From an uncultured Lachnospiraceae bacterium (lineage in GTDB: Bacteria > Bacillota > Clostridia > Lachnospirales > Lachnospiraceae), in assembly GCA_946405625.1 (NCBI GenBank), contig CAMJHQ010000001.1, forward strand, positions 1 through 64,000: a DNA stretch of 64,000 nucleotides, written 5' to 3'. Every line of letters starts with the position of its first letter. The stretch's first letter is position 1. The notes beneath the pieces are model-generated. The model made no database searches, had not been told where the DNA came from, and saw only the letters and a list, made by a program, of their open reading frames with translations. Of the stretch, positions 9,097 to 17,268 are shown in pieces. A program made the translations under genes and the position numbers.

Positions 9097-10548
9097 ATGA
9101 AAAAGAAGATCAGTCCGTGGCTGGCAGCAGCTGCGACAGCAGTGTTTATTTCAATCACAGCAGCAGGGGGAACTAAGGTTTACGCTGACGAATTGGATAA
9201 TAAGGGAGAGACAGTAGTTTCGACAACTCAGGAAGATAATGCAGATGAGGATTACAATACAGTAACACCTGAGGTGGAAAATGAGGAAGTTGCTGATGAA
9301 GTAACTCCGGAAGCAGAGAATGAAGAAGCTGATACAGTGACTCCGGAAGCAGAGAATGAAGAAGCTGATACAGTAACTCCGGAAGCAGAGAATGAGGTAG
9401 CTGCTGATATAGTAACTCCGGAAGCAGAGAATGAGGTAGTTGCTGATATAGTAACTCCGGAAGCAGAGAATGAGGTAGCTGCTGATACAGTAACTCCGGA
9501 AGCAGTGAATGAAGTAGCTGCTGACACAGTAACTCCTGAGGTAAAGGAAGAGGAGAATATAGTCATAGAAGATCCTGAAGTAAAGTCTGATATTAAAGAT
9601 GCCGATAAGAGTAAACAGGAAATTGATAAGGATAAGGAATCAGAAGAATTTGCAGCAGTAGTTACAAATAATGAAAGCGAGATGGCTAAGCCTAAAGGCT
9701 GGGTCAAAGACGGAGATAATTGGAAATATTATTTCGGAACCGGTGAAGATCAGTATTATAAGAACGGAATTCAAAAAGTCGGAAATGAAAGTTACTATTT
9801 TGATTCTGTCGGAAATATGAAGACTGGATGGATAAAGGATAAAGAAAATAATTGTTATTATTTTGCTTATAATTCGGGAAGACTTGCTCAGGGCTGGGTA
9901 AAAGATAACGATAAGTGGTATTTCCTGGGATGTTATACTTTAAATACAGATGAAGGCAAATGGGAAATTGCAGAAGACACTTTTGTGATGCAGTCGAATA
10001 CAACAATGAAAGATTATGCTAACCCATCAAGTAAAGCAAATTATTTATTTACTTCAAGCGGAGCTATGTCAACAGGCTGGGCAAAGGATAAAGAAGAATA
10101 CTGGTTTCATTCAAACAGTCAGGGAATACTCGATCAAGGCTGGAAACAAATAGATGGTAAATACTATTATTTTGGATATTATAATGATAAATTAGGTAGA
10201 ATTATTGGTTTTGAGATGTTACGGGGAGGATGGGAAATAGAAGGAGCAGATTACTATTTCAGTGAATCCGGAGTAATGCAGACGGGTTGGATAAGAGGAG
10301 ATGATGGTAGTACCGTAGGCAGCTTAAGCGTGGCAAATTATGCTTATGCAAATCCTTCAGGCAGACTGGTACAGGGATGGAAGCAGATAGATGATAAATG
10401 GTATTATTTTGCAACTTACGAACTTGATAAAAAATCGTATCATATGTATGCAGATAACATATATATGGTAGGAGATAAATATTATCGTTTCGATAAAGAT
10501 GGAGCTTTGATATGCCAAGTAGGTGCTGATCTTCAAGACATGGAATGA
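9097..10548 (+). CDS. Secreted cell-wall-binding-repeat protein with acidic TPE linker
   Basis: The 483-residue protein starts with a signal peptide (KKK, then a hydrophobic core, cleavage likely after KVYA). Residues about 56-150 are repeated VTPEAENE units forming an acidic, extended linker. From about residue 205 there are aromatic Gly-Trp repeats of the choline/cell-wall-binding type (GWVKD..W.YYF, TGWIKD, QGWKQIDGKYYYF), usually about 20 residues each. Such repeats bind choline-bearing or other wall polymers or polysaccharides. No catalytic domain is visible. ATG 9097 is chosen because TGGAGG precedes it by eight bases and it gives a correct signal peptide; an ATG nine codons upstream lacks a ribosome-binding site. 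Confidence 0.85.
   Translation: MKKKISPWLAAAATAVFISITAAGGTKVYADELDNKGETVVSTTQEDNADEDYNTVTPEVENEEVADEVTPEAENEEADTVTPEAENEEADTVTPEAENEVAADIVTPEAENEVVADIVTPEAENEVAADTVTPEAVNEVAADTVTPEVKEEENIVIEDPEVKSDIKDADKSKQEIDKDKESEEFAAVVTNNESEMAKPKGWVKDGDNWKYYFGTGEDQYYKNGIQKVGNESYYFDSVGNMKTGWIKDKENNCYYFAYNSGRLAQGWVKDNDKWYFLGCYTLNTDEGKWEIAEDTFVMQSNTTMKDYANPSSKANYLFTSSGAMSTGWAKDKEEYWFHSNSQGILDQGWKQIDGKYYYFGYYNDKLGRIIGFEMLRGGWEIEGADYYFSESGVMQTGWIRGDDGSTVGSLSVANYAYANPSGRLVQGWKQIDDKWYYFATYELDKKSYHMYADNIYMVGDKYYRFDKDGALICQVGADLQDME
9262..9540 (+). repeat. 36/39-bp tandem repeats encoding VTPEAENE units
   Basis: Eight in-frame units start at 9262, 9301, 9337, 9373, 9412, 9451, 9490 and 9529 (the last is partial). 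They alternate between 12- and 13-residue forms such as VTPEAENEEADT and VTPEAENEVAADI. Near-identity of the DNA indicates recent slippage or unequal exchange. Confidence 0.93.
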
Positions 10549-10610
10549 AATGAATAGGACTGAGCTTGATGATCAGGAGTTGTTTCATCAACATAATATA
10601 GACGTTTTTT

Positions 10611-10654
10611 CGAGTACCCGGCAGGAATTATCCTGTCGGGTATTCGTTTATATT
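10611..10654 (+). terminator. Terminator of the secreted repeat protein
   Basis: CGAGTACCCGGCAGGA and TCCTGTCGGGTATTCG form a 16-bp stem with an ATTA loop. The T-run after it is short (TTTATATT), but a T6 tract precedes it. In the remaining gap up to 10826 I see only one further hairpin, an imperfect stem at 10727-10755 (ATTCTTTATTCC with GGAAATAAAGAAT), probably in the next gene's leader. Confidence 0.8.
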
Positions 10655-10826
10655 ATAGGAAACTGAATTTTCTGTAAGGTAGATAAGACCTGCTCTGAAA
10701 AAAATAAGCCCTGCCTTGATATATTAATTCTTTATTCCGGGTGGAAATAAAGAATGTGAAAAGATATAATAAATATGATTGTCGGTAAAGTACAAGAATA
10801 ATGTATTGAAATGGGAGGTTGTACTT

Positions 10827-11465
10827 ATGGATGAAATGAGAAGGACAAGAAACAGTTTACTGGCGGCAAAAGTAATTAAGGGGCTTGAATCCCGCCGTAT
10901 TTCGGGATACTTTGCAGAGACAAAGGAAGAGGCTCTTAAGAAAGCTTTGGAACTTATAACTGAGGGATCGAGTATCAGCTGGGGCGGAGCGATGTCAGCA
11001 TCGGAGATAGGTCTTCTTGATGCAGTTAAGAAGGGCAATTATACGGTATATGACAGGGCGGATGCCAAAACAGAGGAAGAAAGAAAAGAGATCGTACAGA
11101 AAGCATTCGGATGTGACTGGTTTATATCCGGAACGAATGCCATTACCGAAGATGGAATACTTGTTAACCTTGACGGTAATTCCAACAGAGTGGCATGTCT
11201 TGCTTACGGACCGGAGCATGTTGTTATCATCGCCGGAATGAATAAGGTGACAAAGGATGTTGATGCTGCGATATATCGCGTAAGAAATGAAGCGGCACCG
11301 ATTAATGCACAGAGGTTCCCGATAGATACTCCTTGTAAGCTGACAGGCTCATGTGCAAATTGCAAATCTCCGGATTCTATCTGCTGTAACTTCCTTATAA
11401 CCAGAATTGAACGTCACCCAGGAAGAATGCATGTAATACTGGTAAATGATGAATTGGGATTTTAG
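10827..11465 (+). CDS. LUD-domain protein (LutC-like)
   Basis: The 212-residue protein matches the LUD/DUF162 family, of which LutC of lactate utilisation is a member. Visible features are the SSISWGGAMSASEIGLLDAV segment near the N-terminus, GTNAITEDGILVNLDGNSNRV in the middle, and a Cys-rich tail (CKLTGSCANC...ICC) that could bind an iron-sulfur centre or metal. ATG 10827 is chosen because GGGAGG lies eight bases upstream; sixteen extra codons in frame have no such site. It stands without LutA/LutB partners, so a role in lactate oxidation is unproven. The following genes run in the same direction. Confidence 0.85.
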   Translation: MDEMRRTRNSLLAAKVIKGLESRRISGYFAETKEEALKKALELITEGSSISWGGAMSASEIGLLDAVKKGNYTVYDRADAKTEEERKEIVQKAFGCDWFISGTNAITEDGILVNLDGNSNRVACLAYGPEHVVIIAGMNKVTKDVDAAIYRVRNEAAPINAQRFPIDTPCKLTGSCANCKSPDSICCNFLITRIERHPGRMHVILVNDELGF

Positions 11466-11561
11466 ATTTATCGGAGCACTGTAATGATTCCGACGGAATC
11501 GGCATGATTTATATCGAGCAGAAAAATGTCCTGAAGAATTAAATAAGAGAGGGGAATAATA

Positions 11562-12215
11562 ATGGACAAGAAAGCAATGTATAAGCTGTCATACGGACTC
11601 TTTGTTCTGACAGCAAAGACGGATAAAGATAACGGATGTATAACAAATACGGCAATCCAGGTTACATCGGAGCCTAACCAGATAGGATTTGCTGTTAATA
11701 AAATGAATCTTACTCATGATATGGTTAAGGAGTCAGGGGTATTCAATCTGTCGATCATAAGCGAGAAGGCGGATTTTGAACTCTTCAAGCATTTCGGATT
11801 TCAGTCCGGAAGAGAAGTTGATAAGTTTGCGGATTTTACTGACTGTAAGAGAGCTGAGAACGGAGTGACATATATTACAAAGGGATGTAACGCATACATT
11901 TCCGGACGTGTTAAGGAAACTATGGATCTCGGCACACATACATTTTTCGTTGCGGAAGTGACGGATATGGAAATCCTGGATGAGGCTGCATCTGCAACCT
12001 ATGATTATTATCAGTCGAATATTAAACCGAAGCCGGAAACGATTAAAACAGGTGAATCAGTCGGAACCCTTGAAAAGGGTGAGGCCGAAGGCGGAAAGAC
12101 TGTATGGGTTTGCAAGGTCTGCGGTTATGTATATGAAGGCGAAGATCTTCCTGATGATTTCATCTGCCCATGGTGCAAGCATCCTGCATCTGATTTTGAG
12201 AAGAAAACGGTGTAA
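11562..12215 (+). CDS. Flavin reductase-like domain fused to rubredoxin (high-molecular-weight rubredoxin type)
   Basis: The 217-residue protein has an FMN-binding flavin reductase domain (residues about 1-155, beginning KLSYGLFVLTAK with TNTAIQVTSEPN) and a C-terminal rubredoxin domain (about 168-215) with CKVCGYVYEGEDLP and CPWCKHPASDF, giving the four Cys iron ligands. This matches high-molecular-weight rubredoxins that pass electrons from NAD(P)H to flavodiiron proteins or other oxygen/nitric-oxide detoxifying reductases. It is cytoplasmic. GAGAGGGG lies a few bases before the ATG. The nucleosidase gene starts three bases after its stop, so they share an operon, although the functional link is not obvious. 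Confidence 0.92.
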   Translation: MDKKAMYKLSYGLFVLTAKTDKDNGCITNTAIQVTSEPNQIGFAVNKMNLTHDMVKESGVFNLSIISEKADFELFKHFGFQSGREVDKFADFTDCKRAENGVTYITKGCNAYISGRVKETMDLGTHTFFVAEVTDMEILDEAASATYDYYQSNIKPKPETIKTGESVGTLEKGEAEGGKTVWVCKVCGYVYEGEDLPDDFICPWCKHPASDFEKKTV

Positions 12216-12218
12216 GTT

Positions 12219-13055
12219 ATGCTGTACATTTTCTGTGCTTTATATGATGAAGCAAAGCCTTTTATAGAAAAATACAACCTGTCCGGTAATTCGGAATTTC
12301 ATCATTACAGGGTTTTTACTGATTGGGACGGCGATGATCACGGAGAAGGCAAAATTCTCACGATCACTGGAAGCGGAATCCTGAAAGCTGCGATGGCTGT
12401 AACTGAAATCTGTACTCGTGTACCGCCTGCCCGGTATGACAGGCTTCTTAATGTCGGAATTGCGGGCTCGGCAGATGAAGGAACCGAAATCGGAGACACA
12501 TTTCTGGTGAACCGGATCATCGATGATATGACGAAGAAGGAGTATTATCCCGATATAGTTTATAATCCGGGGGTTCGGGAAAAAACTCTCTGCACAGTTG
12601 CGACACCGGGCTATTTCAGGGACTGCCTCACTGATATGGAGGGCGCGGGCATATACGCAGCGGGTGAGAAGTTTTTTTCAGCGGACAGGATGATATTTGT
12701 AAAGGCAGTTTCCGATGTGGGCAGTACCGAAAATGTAACACGGGAGCTGATGGGAAAATGTACTGATGCACTTTTAAAAGCGACGGAAGGAATGATTGAA
12801 AAAAATGAATGTATGCTGTCTTCAGAACGGAGTCCGGAGGAACGTGTCGAGCAGCTGGCAGAAGATATGAGGCTGTCGGTTACGATGAAGGAAAGCATGA
12901 AGCAGCTTTTCCGGTTTATGATACTGGAAGGACAGGATGTATCGGAATTGATAGATAAGGTATATCGTGAGAATGATATGCCTGTAACATCGAAGATTGA
13001 AGGTAAGAGAATATATGACGGAATTTATGAAACCGTTTTCTCATATTTACGTTGA
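12219..13055 (+). CDS. Nucleoside phosphorylase/nucleosidase-family protein (MTA/SAH nucleosidase-like)
   Basis: The 278-residue product has the phosphorylase-superfamily core: a start of the form MLYIFCALYDEAKPF, GSGILKAAMAV and LNVGIAGSADEGTEIGD, then DMEGAGIYAAGEKF and VKAVSDVGS, which correspond to the substrate-binding DMEGA and catalytic Asp motifs of MTA/SAH nucleosidases. A C-terminal extension of about 75 residues is not typical of the family. The substrate is uncertain. Its 3' end overlaps the start of the radical SAM gene, which suggests coupled translation. A nucleosidase beside a radical SAM enzyme could clear 5'-deoxyadenosine released by SAM cleavage, but this is inference. Confidence 0.8.
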   Translation: MLYIFCALYDEAKPFIEKYNLSGNSEFHHYRVFTDWDGDDHGEGKILTITGSGILKAAMAVTEICTRVPPARYDRLLNVGIAGSADEGTEIGDTFLVNRIIDDMTKKEYYPDIVYNPGVREKTLCTVATPGYFRDCLTDMEGAGIYAAGEKFFSADRMIFVKAVSDVGSTENVTRELMGKCTDALLKATEGMIEKNECMLSSERSPEERVEQLAEDMRLSVTMKESMKQLFRFMILEGQDVSELIDKVYRENDMPVTSKIEGKRIYDGIYETVFSYLR

Positions 13056-14157
13056 GGAAGGAGCAAAGAATCATAAGAGGACAGCGAGAGTGCTGGAAAA
13101 GTTTCCGGATGCGGAGGTTATCGAAATAAGAGATTACCGAGACGTCTTTAATCGCCGGAATCAGGATCCGGTTATTCAGCATAAAGCTCAAAAGCTTATC
13201 CTTGCAGTAAAGAAGGACGGCTTTTTGTATGAAGGTGCGCCTGTATGCCAGAGTTTCGGAGAGGAAGCATTTTACTATACTTCAAATGTAATGAACTGCA
13301 TATATGATTGCGAATACTGCTTCCTTAAAGGAATGTATCCCTCGGCGGATATAGTGATCTTTGTGAATATTGAAGATACCTTTGAGAAGATAGAGGCGGA
13401 ATTGGAGCGGATGATATCGGATCAGAAGATATCGGATCAGAAGATATCGGATCAGAAGATATCAGAACAGAAGATATCAGAGCAGAAGATATCAGAACAG
13501 AAGAAGCCGGATAATTTACCGGAGCAGAAGATACCGGATAAGATGCCGGAGCGTAAGATATATGTTTCGATCTCATATGAGAGCGATATGCTTGCAATCG
13601 AGGGCTTCACCGGAATGCTTTCCGATTGGGCGGCCTGGGTGAAGGACAGGGAGAATGTACTTCTGGAGCTGAGGACAAAATGTGCGAACAGAAATGCACT
13701 GTCGGTTATTAAAGATACGAAGAATATTATCCTCGCCATAACACTTAGTCCCGATGGAGTGATTTCAAAATATGAACGATTTACACCCGATCTTAAGTCG
13801 AGAATTGAAATGGCTGTCGAAGCAATTGAAAATGATATACCTGTCAGATTATGTTTTGACCCGATGATGTATATAAAAAATTTCAGGGATGAATATTGCA
13901 AAATGGTTGACATAACATTTTCAAGGATTTCGGCTGATAAGCTTCGGGATGTCAGTCTCGGATCCTTCAGAATTTCGAAGGAGTATATCAAAAATTTCAG
14001 ACGGAGCTATCCGGATTCCGCTGCCGCATATTTTCCATATGAACTACGGGACGGATATTATCAATATCCGGAGGATATGAGAATAGAGATGGAAGATTTT
14101 CTATATGAAAATCTGAAAAAATATGTTCCGGATGAGAAGATTTTCAGATGGAAATGA
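13027..14157 (+). CDS. Spore-photoproduct-lyase-like radical SAM protein with pentapeptide-repeat insert
   Basis: The 376-residue protein has the radical SAM motif CxxxCxxC (Cys91, Cys95, Cys98: CIYDCEYC) and resembles spore photoproduct lyase throughout (FSHIYVEEGA start, YYTSNVMN before the cluster, FVNIEDTF after it). Two features depart from the family. Residues 130-159 are six tandem ISDQK/ISEQK units followed by PEQK/PERK variants. The segment SISYESDMLAIEGF aligns with the SPL segment that carries the essential Cys (SCTSDIVGIDHL in my recollection of B. subtilis SplB), but has Tyr184 there. ATG 13027 gives the family-like N-terminus; in-frame TTG 12997 and ATG 13015 are alternatives. 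The gene overlaps the nucleosidase by 29 bp. Confidence 0.8.
   Translation: MKPFSHIYVEEGAKNHKRTARVLEKFPDAEVIEIRDYRDVFNRRNQDPVIQHKAQKLILAVKKDGFLYEGAPVCQSFGEEAFYYTSNVMNCIYDCEYCFLKGMYPSADIVIFVNIEDTFEKIEAELERMISDQKISDQKISDQKISEQKISEQKISEQKKPDNLPEQKIPDKMPERKIYVSISYESDMLAIEGFTGMLSDWAAWVKDRENVLLELRTKCANRNALSVIKDTKNIILAITLSPDGVISKYERFTPDLKSRIEMAVEAIENDIPVRLCFDPMMYIKNFRDEYCKMVDITFSRISADKLRDVSLGSFRISKEYIKNFRRSYPDSAAAYFPYELRDGYYQYPEDMRIEMEDFLYENLKKYVPDEKIFRWK
13414..13503 (+). repeat. Six tandem 15-bp repeats inside the SPL-like gene
   Basis: ATATCGGATCAGAAG is repeated three times (13414-13458), then three variants encoding ISEQK follow (13459-13503). Two further degenerate units (PEQK, PERK) extend to about 13557. 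All are in frame, so reading is kept. Confidence 0.95.
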
Positions 14158-14201
14158 GAAAATAAGTTAAATTAAAAAAGTGCCTGTTTAAAGGCTTTTC
14201 A

Positions 14202-14234
14202 GGGCTGTCAAAGACTTTTGACAGTCCTTTTTTT
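14202..14234 (+). terminator. Terminator after the SPL-like gene
   Basis: GGGCTGTCAAA and TTTGACAGTCC form an eleven-base stem followed by seven T residues. The 195 bp after it, up to the protease gene, is A-rich and holds no supported gene. Confidence 0.9.
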
Positions 14235-14429
14235 GATGGAAAAGGCCGGATGTAAAAGACCTTTGATAGACGAGCTGCGGAAGAAAACATATGATGAGCC
14301 TGTAAACGAAATCTGTTCCTTTGAGAACGGTCGGGAAAAGATACATTTTCGAAAAACTCGAAAAAACCGATTCGAAAATCAGCAGATGAAAGAAAAGAAA
14401 AAATATAAAAGAAAGAGAGAAAAAAGAAA

Positions 14430-15167
14430 ATGGAAAAAGCAAAACTTGTTATGGAACTTTTGGGATATGCTGTGGTTGGGTACTTTATGTCAACCGTTAT
14501 TCACGAGCTTGGACATGTGATCTGCGGAATGCTTCATAAGTGGAAGTTTTATACATTGGTAGTCGGACCGCTTAAACTTTACAGAGAAAATCTTAACAGT
14601 AAGGTGAAACTCGGAATTGAGAAGAATCCGGCACTCTGGGGAGGATATGGCGGAGCAGTTCCGGAGAAGTTTACTGATAATGAGCTTAAGATTTTCTCGA
14701 GAGTTCTTCTTGCCGGCCCGATCGCATCAATCGTTCTGGGAGTTGTTTCAATAACAATTATGATACTGACCAAAAATGAATTAGCCATGATGGTAGGTTT
14801 TATCGCACTCGGTGAAGGTATAATGTGCATTCTTCCGATGAAGCTTCAGACGGGAATACTTTATAATGATGGAACGAGGTTTTTGAGGATCGTTCGCGGA
14901 GGACAGACGGCAGCGGAAGAAAAAGCAATGTATTATCTTGCACTGGATGATCTGATCAACGGACAGGCGGAAATATATGATGAAGAGATGGTTGCAAATC
15001 TTGTCAGCTCAGAGGATCCTTCCTATAAGTATTACGGACTGTACCTTTTGTATCATAATGCCGAAAGCAGAGAAGATAAGGATGAAATGGAGAATATAAG
15101 AAAAGAAATGTCGGGAATGGAGTCGGAAGTTTCAAGTTATATTAGAAAAAGCTGCGTGCTTGAGTGA
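14430..15167 (+). CDS. M50-like (site-2 protease family) membrane metalloprotease homologue
   Basis: The 245-residue protein has a first hydrophobic helix containing HELGH (His25, Glu26, His29), the zinc-binding and catalytic signature of the site-2 protease/M50 group. It continues with LLAGPIASIVLG and a second pair of hydrophobic helices, and ILPMKLQTGILYNDGTR, where NDG probably supplies the third metal ligand as in NPxDG. A soluble C-terminal tail of about 90 residues follows. It is an integral membrane protein likely to cut within the membrane; the substrate is unknown. The ribosome-binding site is only A/G-rich. An overlapping open frame at 14218-14520 is not supported. Confidence 0.8.
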   Translation: MEKAKLVMELLGYAVVGYFMSTVIHELGHVICGMLHKWKFYTLVVGPLKLYRENLNSKVKLGIEKNPALWGGYGGAVPEKFTDNELKIFSRVLLAGPIASIVLGVVSITIMILTKNELAMMVGFIALGEGIMCILPMKLQTGILYNDGTRFLRIVRGGQTAAEEKAMYYLALDDLINGQAEIYDEEMVANLVSSEDPSYKYYGLYLLYHNAESREDKDEMENIRKEMSGMESEVSSYIRKSCVLE

Positions 15168-15303
15168 TTGAATAAATGAAGATCGGGATCAATTGTTTCT
15201 TTTCAAAATTAATTGTTTGTGCGAAAATATGAATATCGTATAAAACGGCTGTCAGTAGGAATGCCACTCAGCCGCATAATCAGGCTTTTGGAAGGAAACA
15301 GAT

Positions 15304-15879
15304 ATGGAACTCGGAAATCAGATGAAAAAGTACAGAGGTGAGCTTTCACTCTCGCAGGATGCACTCGCTGAAAAGATATATGTGTCCAGACAGACAATCT
15401 CGAACTGGGAGACGGGAAAGAGCTATCCGGATGTGAACAGCCTTATCAGGATGAGTGAGGTCTTCGGGATTTCTGTGGACAGCCTTCTGAAAGGGGATGT
15501 TGAAGAAATGAAAAAGATAATCAAGGAAGATGATATAAATGAATTTACAAAGCTGAGCTGGATATTTACATTAATGTTTTTCGCGGTGCTGATAACACCG
15601 GTCCCGCTTGCGAAGTTCCTGGGATTCTGGGGACTCGGAATATGGGGATTGATCGCTGCTGCTGCTGTGGTTATGGCGATTCATATTGAAAAGAAGAAAA
15701 AGCATTTCAATATTCAGACTTACAGAGAGATAAATGCATTTCTTGAAGGAAAGAGTCTTGATGAGATAGAGGCTGCAAGGGAGGAAGGAAAGCGTCCTTA
15801 TCAAAAACTTCTCCTTGGAATCATATGCGGAATTGTTGCATTGGCGATATGCATACTATCGATGTATATACTCAAATGA
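15304..15879 (+). CDS. XRE-family transcriptional regulator with C-terminal membrane helices
   Basis: The 191-residue protein has an N-terminal Cro/C1-type helix-turn-helix (residues about 4-60: LSLSQDALAEKIYVSRQTIS, NWETGKSYPD) and three hydrophobic helices in its C-terminal half (about residues 85-105, 108-128 and 170-190). Membrane-tethered XRE regulators of this layout are common in Firmicutes, usually beside a membrane target gene; the neighbouring M50-like protease gene is a candidate partner. GGAAGG precedes the ATG by about eight bases. A small GC stem (CGGCTG with CAGCCG) occurs in its leader near 15247-15274. Confidence 0.85.
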   Translation: MELGNQMKKYRGELSLSQDALAEKIYVSRQTISNWETGKSYPDVNSLIRMSEVFGISVDSLLKGDVEEMKKIIKEDDINEFTKLSWIFTLMFFAVLITPVPLAKFLGFWGLGIWGLIAAAAVVMAIHIEKKKKHFNIQTYREINAFLEGKSLDEIEAAREEGKRPYQKLLLGIICGIVALAICILSMYILK

Positions 15880-15950
15880 CATTTTCCGGATAATGAATAA
15901 AAAGTTATAATCCTTAAGAAATGATGAATAAACTATAAATATTTAACATT

Positions 15951-15964
15951 GTTAAACGATAAAC
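15951..15964. promoter_or_regulatory. Candidate upstream LacI-family operator
   Basis: GTTAAACGATAAAC is a quasi-palindrome around a central CG, the usual form of LacI-family sites. It matches the site at 16104-16117 at the core positions and lies about 150 bp upstream of it, a distance that would allow looping. The AT-rich DNA between 15880 and the promoter holds nothing else that I can identify. Confidence 0.5.
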
Positions 15965-16066
15965 TCAAAAAATTAAGAAAAAATAAACAAAAAAATTCTA
16001 TTTTGGATGATGTGCTAAATTTCGCATACAAAAGTTTGTAATAAATATGCAAATTAATATAAAACA

Positions 16067-16117
16067 TTGACAATACTCACAAAATGTCTTATAGTAAATA
16101 TTAGTTTAACGATTTAC
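16067..16117 (+). promoter_or_regulatory. Promoter and operator of the LacI-family regulator gene
   Basis: TTGACA (16067-16072) and TATAGT (16090-16095) are 17 bp apart. The quasi-palindrome GTTTAACGATTTAC (16104-16117) begins nine bases after the -10, across the expected transcription start, a position suited to autorepression by the encoded LacI protein. Confidence 0.7.
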
Positions 16118-16145
16118 CATTTATGCAAATTTTCAAGGAGAGATA

Positions 16146-17198
16146 ATGGTTACTCTAAAAGAAGTTGCAGAGATCTGCGGAGTATCTGCTACGACGGTAT
16201 CCAATGTAATAAATGGCAAAGAAAAGACAAGTGAGGAAACCAGACAGAGAATATTACAGGTAGTTGAGGAAACAGGATATAAGCCCAATATAATAGCAAA
16301 GGGACTACGCAGTAAGAAGTCAAGAACAATAGCTATCATAGCTGAAGATCTTGCACAATTCACGTCTCCGACGATCATCGAGAGTATCATGGAGAACTGC
16401 GAGAAACTTGATTACAGAGTAGTTGTTCATAATCTTCGTCTTTATGACAGATGGCAGGATACATGGTATCGAAGGGAAGACGAGTATAATGCGGTGATCG
16501 CACCGGTTATAAGAGATGTGATGTCTGCTCAGATCGATGGGGTTATATATGTAGCAGGACACGCAAGAGTTGTTAAGACTTTTAACAACAACTTTAATCT
16601 GCCGGTTGTCATGTGTTATGCCTTTTCAGAGTCTGCGGATATTCCGTCGGTTGTCATAGATGATGAAGAAAGTGCTTACGAGATGGTTACTTACCTGATC
16701 GGAAATGGCCACAGAAGAATCGGATTTATCGGCGGACGTATAGATAATATACATACCGCACAGCGCCTGGCAGGATATCAGAAGGCAATGTTTGAACAGG
16801 GACTTCTGTTTGATCCAAAGCTTGTATACTATGGTGACTGGTCGAGAAGATCCGGATACGACGGCGCAAGAAAGCTGTTGGAGCAGGATGTGACAGCACT
16901 TTTCGGAATATCTGATCTGATGACCGGAGGAATATATGATTTCCTTTATGAGAAGAATATCAGAATAGGCAGGGATATATCTGTTGCCGGTTTTGATAAC
17001 GAGGGAATATCGGATTTCTTCAGACCACGCCTTACGACTACGGCGCTTCCGCTTAGGGAAATAGGTAAGCGGTCAGCAGAACTTCTGCTTCATAAGCTGG
17101 AAGAAAGCGATGAGGAAGAGAAAACTGTTTCGACAGTTCCTCAGATCATCAAGATTCCATGCAGTATGAGAGTCAGAGATTCTGTTTCGAAGATATAG
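16146..17198 (+). CDS. LacI-family sugar-responsive transcriptional regulator
   Basis: The 350-residue protein starts with a LacI helix-turn-helix and hinge (MVTLKEVAEICGVSATTVSN, then GYKPNIIAKGLRSKKSRTI) and continues with a periplasmic-binding-protein-like effector domain containing GNGHRRIGFIGG and SVAGFDNEGISDFFRP, both typical of the family. It would bind DNA as a dimer and release or bind it on sensing a sugar. Directly downstream are an oligosaccharide importer, GH43, FGGY kinase and AraD genes, so an arabinose-type effector is inferred. CAAGGAGAG lies just before the ATG. Candidate operators flank its own promoter. Confidence 0.93.
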   Translation: MVTLKEVAEICGVSATTVSNVINGKEKTSEETRQRILQVVEETGYKPNIIAKGLRSKKSRTIAIIAEDLAQFTSPTIIESIMENCEKLDYRVVVHNLRLYDRWQDTWYRREDEYNAVIAPVIRDVMSAQIDGVIYVAGHARVVKTFNNNFNLPVVMCYAFSESADIPSVVIDDEESAYEMVTYLIGNGHRRIGFIGGRIDNIHTAQRLAGYQKAMFEQGLLFDPKLVYYGDWSRRSGYDGARKLLEQDVTALFGISDLMTGGIYDFLYEKNIRIGRDISVAGFDNEGISDFFRPRLTTTALPLREIGKRSAELLLHKLEESDEEEKTVSTVPQIIKIPCSMRVRDSVSKI

Positions 17199-17268
17199 AT
17201 ATTTATATTAATTTATTTTTTCATATAATTAATTTAAATATATAGAAATTATTTAAGGAGGGGCAGGA

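Noticed and set aside
9252-9707. Long minus-strand frame rich in Ser/Ala/Thr
   Set aside because: It is a mirror of the VTPEAENE repeat DNA and has no start signals.
13325-13991. Minus-strand frames opposite the SPL-like gene
   Set aside because: They arise from the pentapeptide repeat read in reverse; the plus-strand gene has clear family motifs.
14218-14520. Open frame of 100 codons overlapping the M50-like protease start
   Set aside because: It begins inside a terminator, is Lys/Arg-rich from A-rich DNA, lacks a ribosome-binding site, and conflicts with the HELGH protein.
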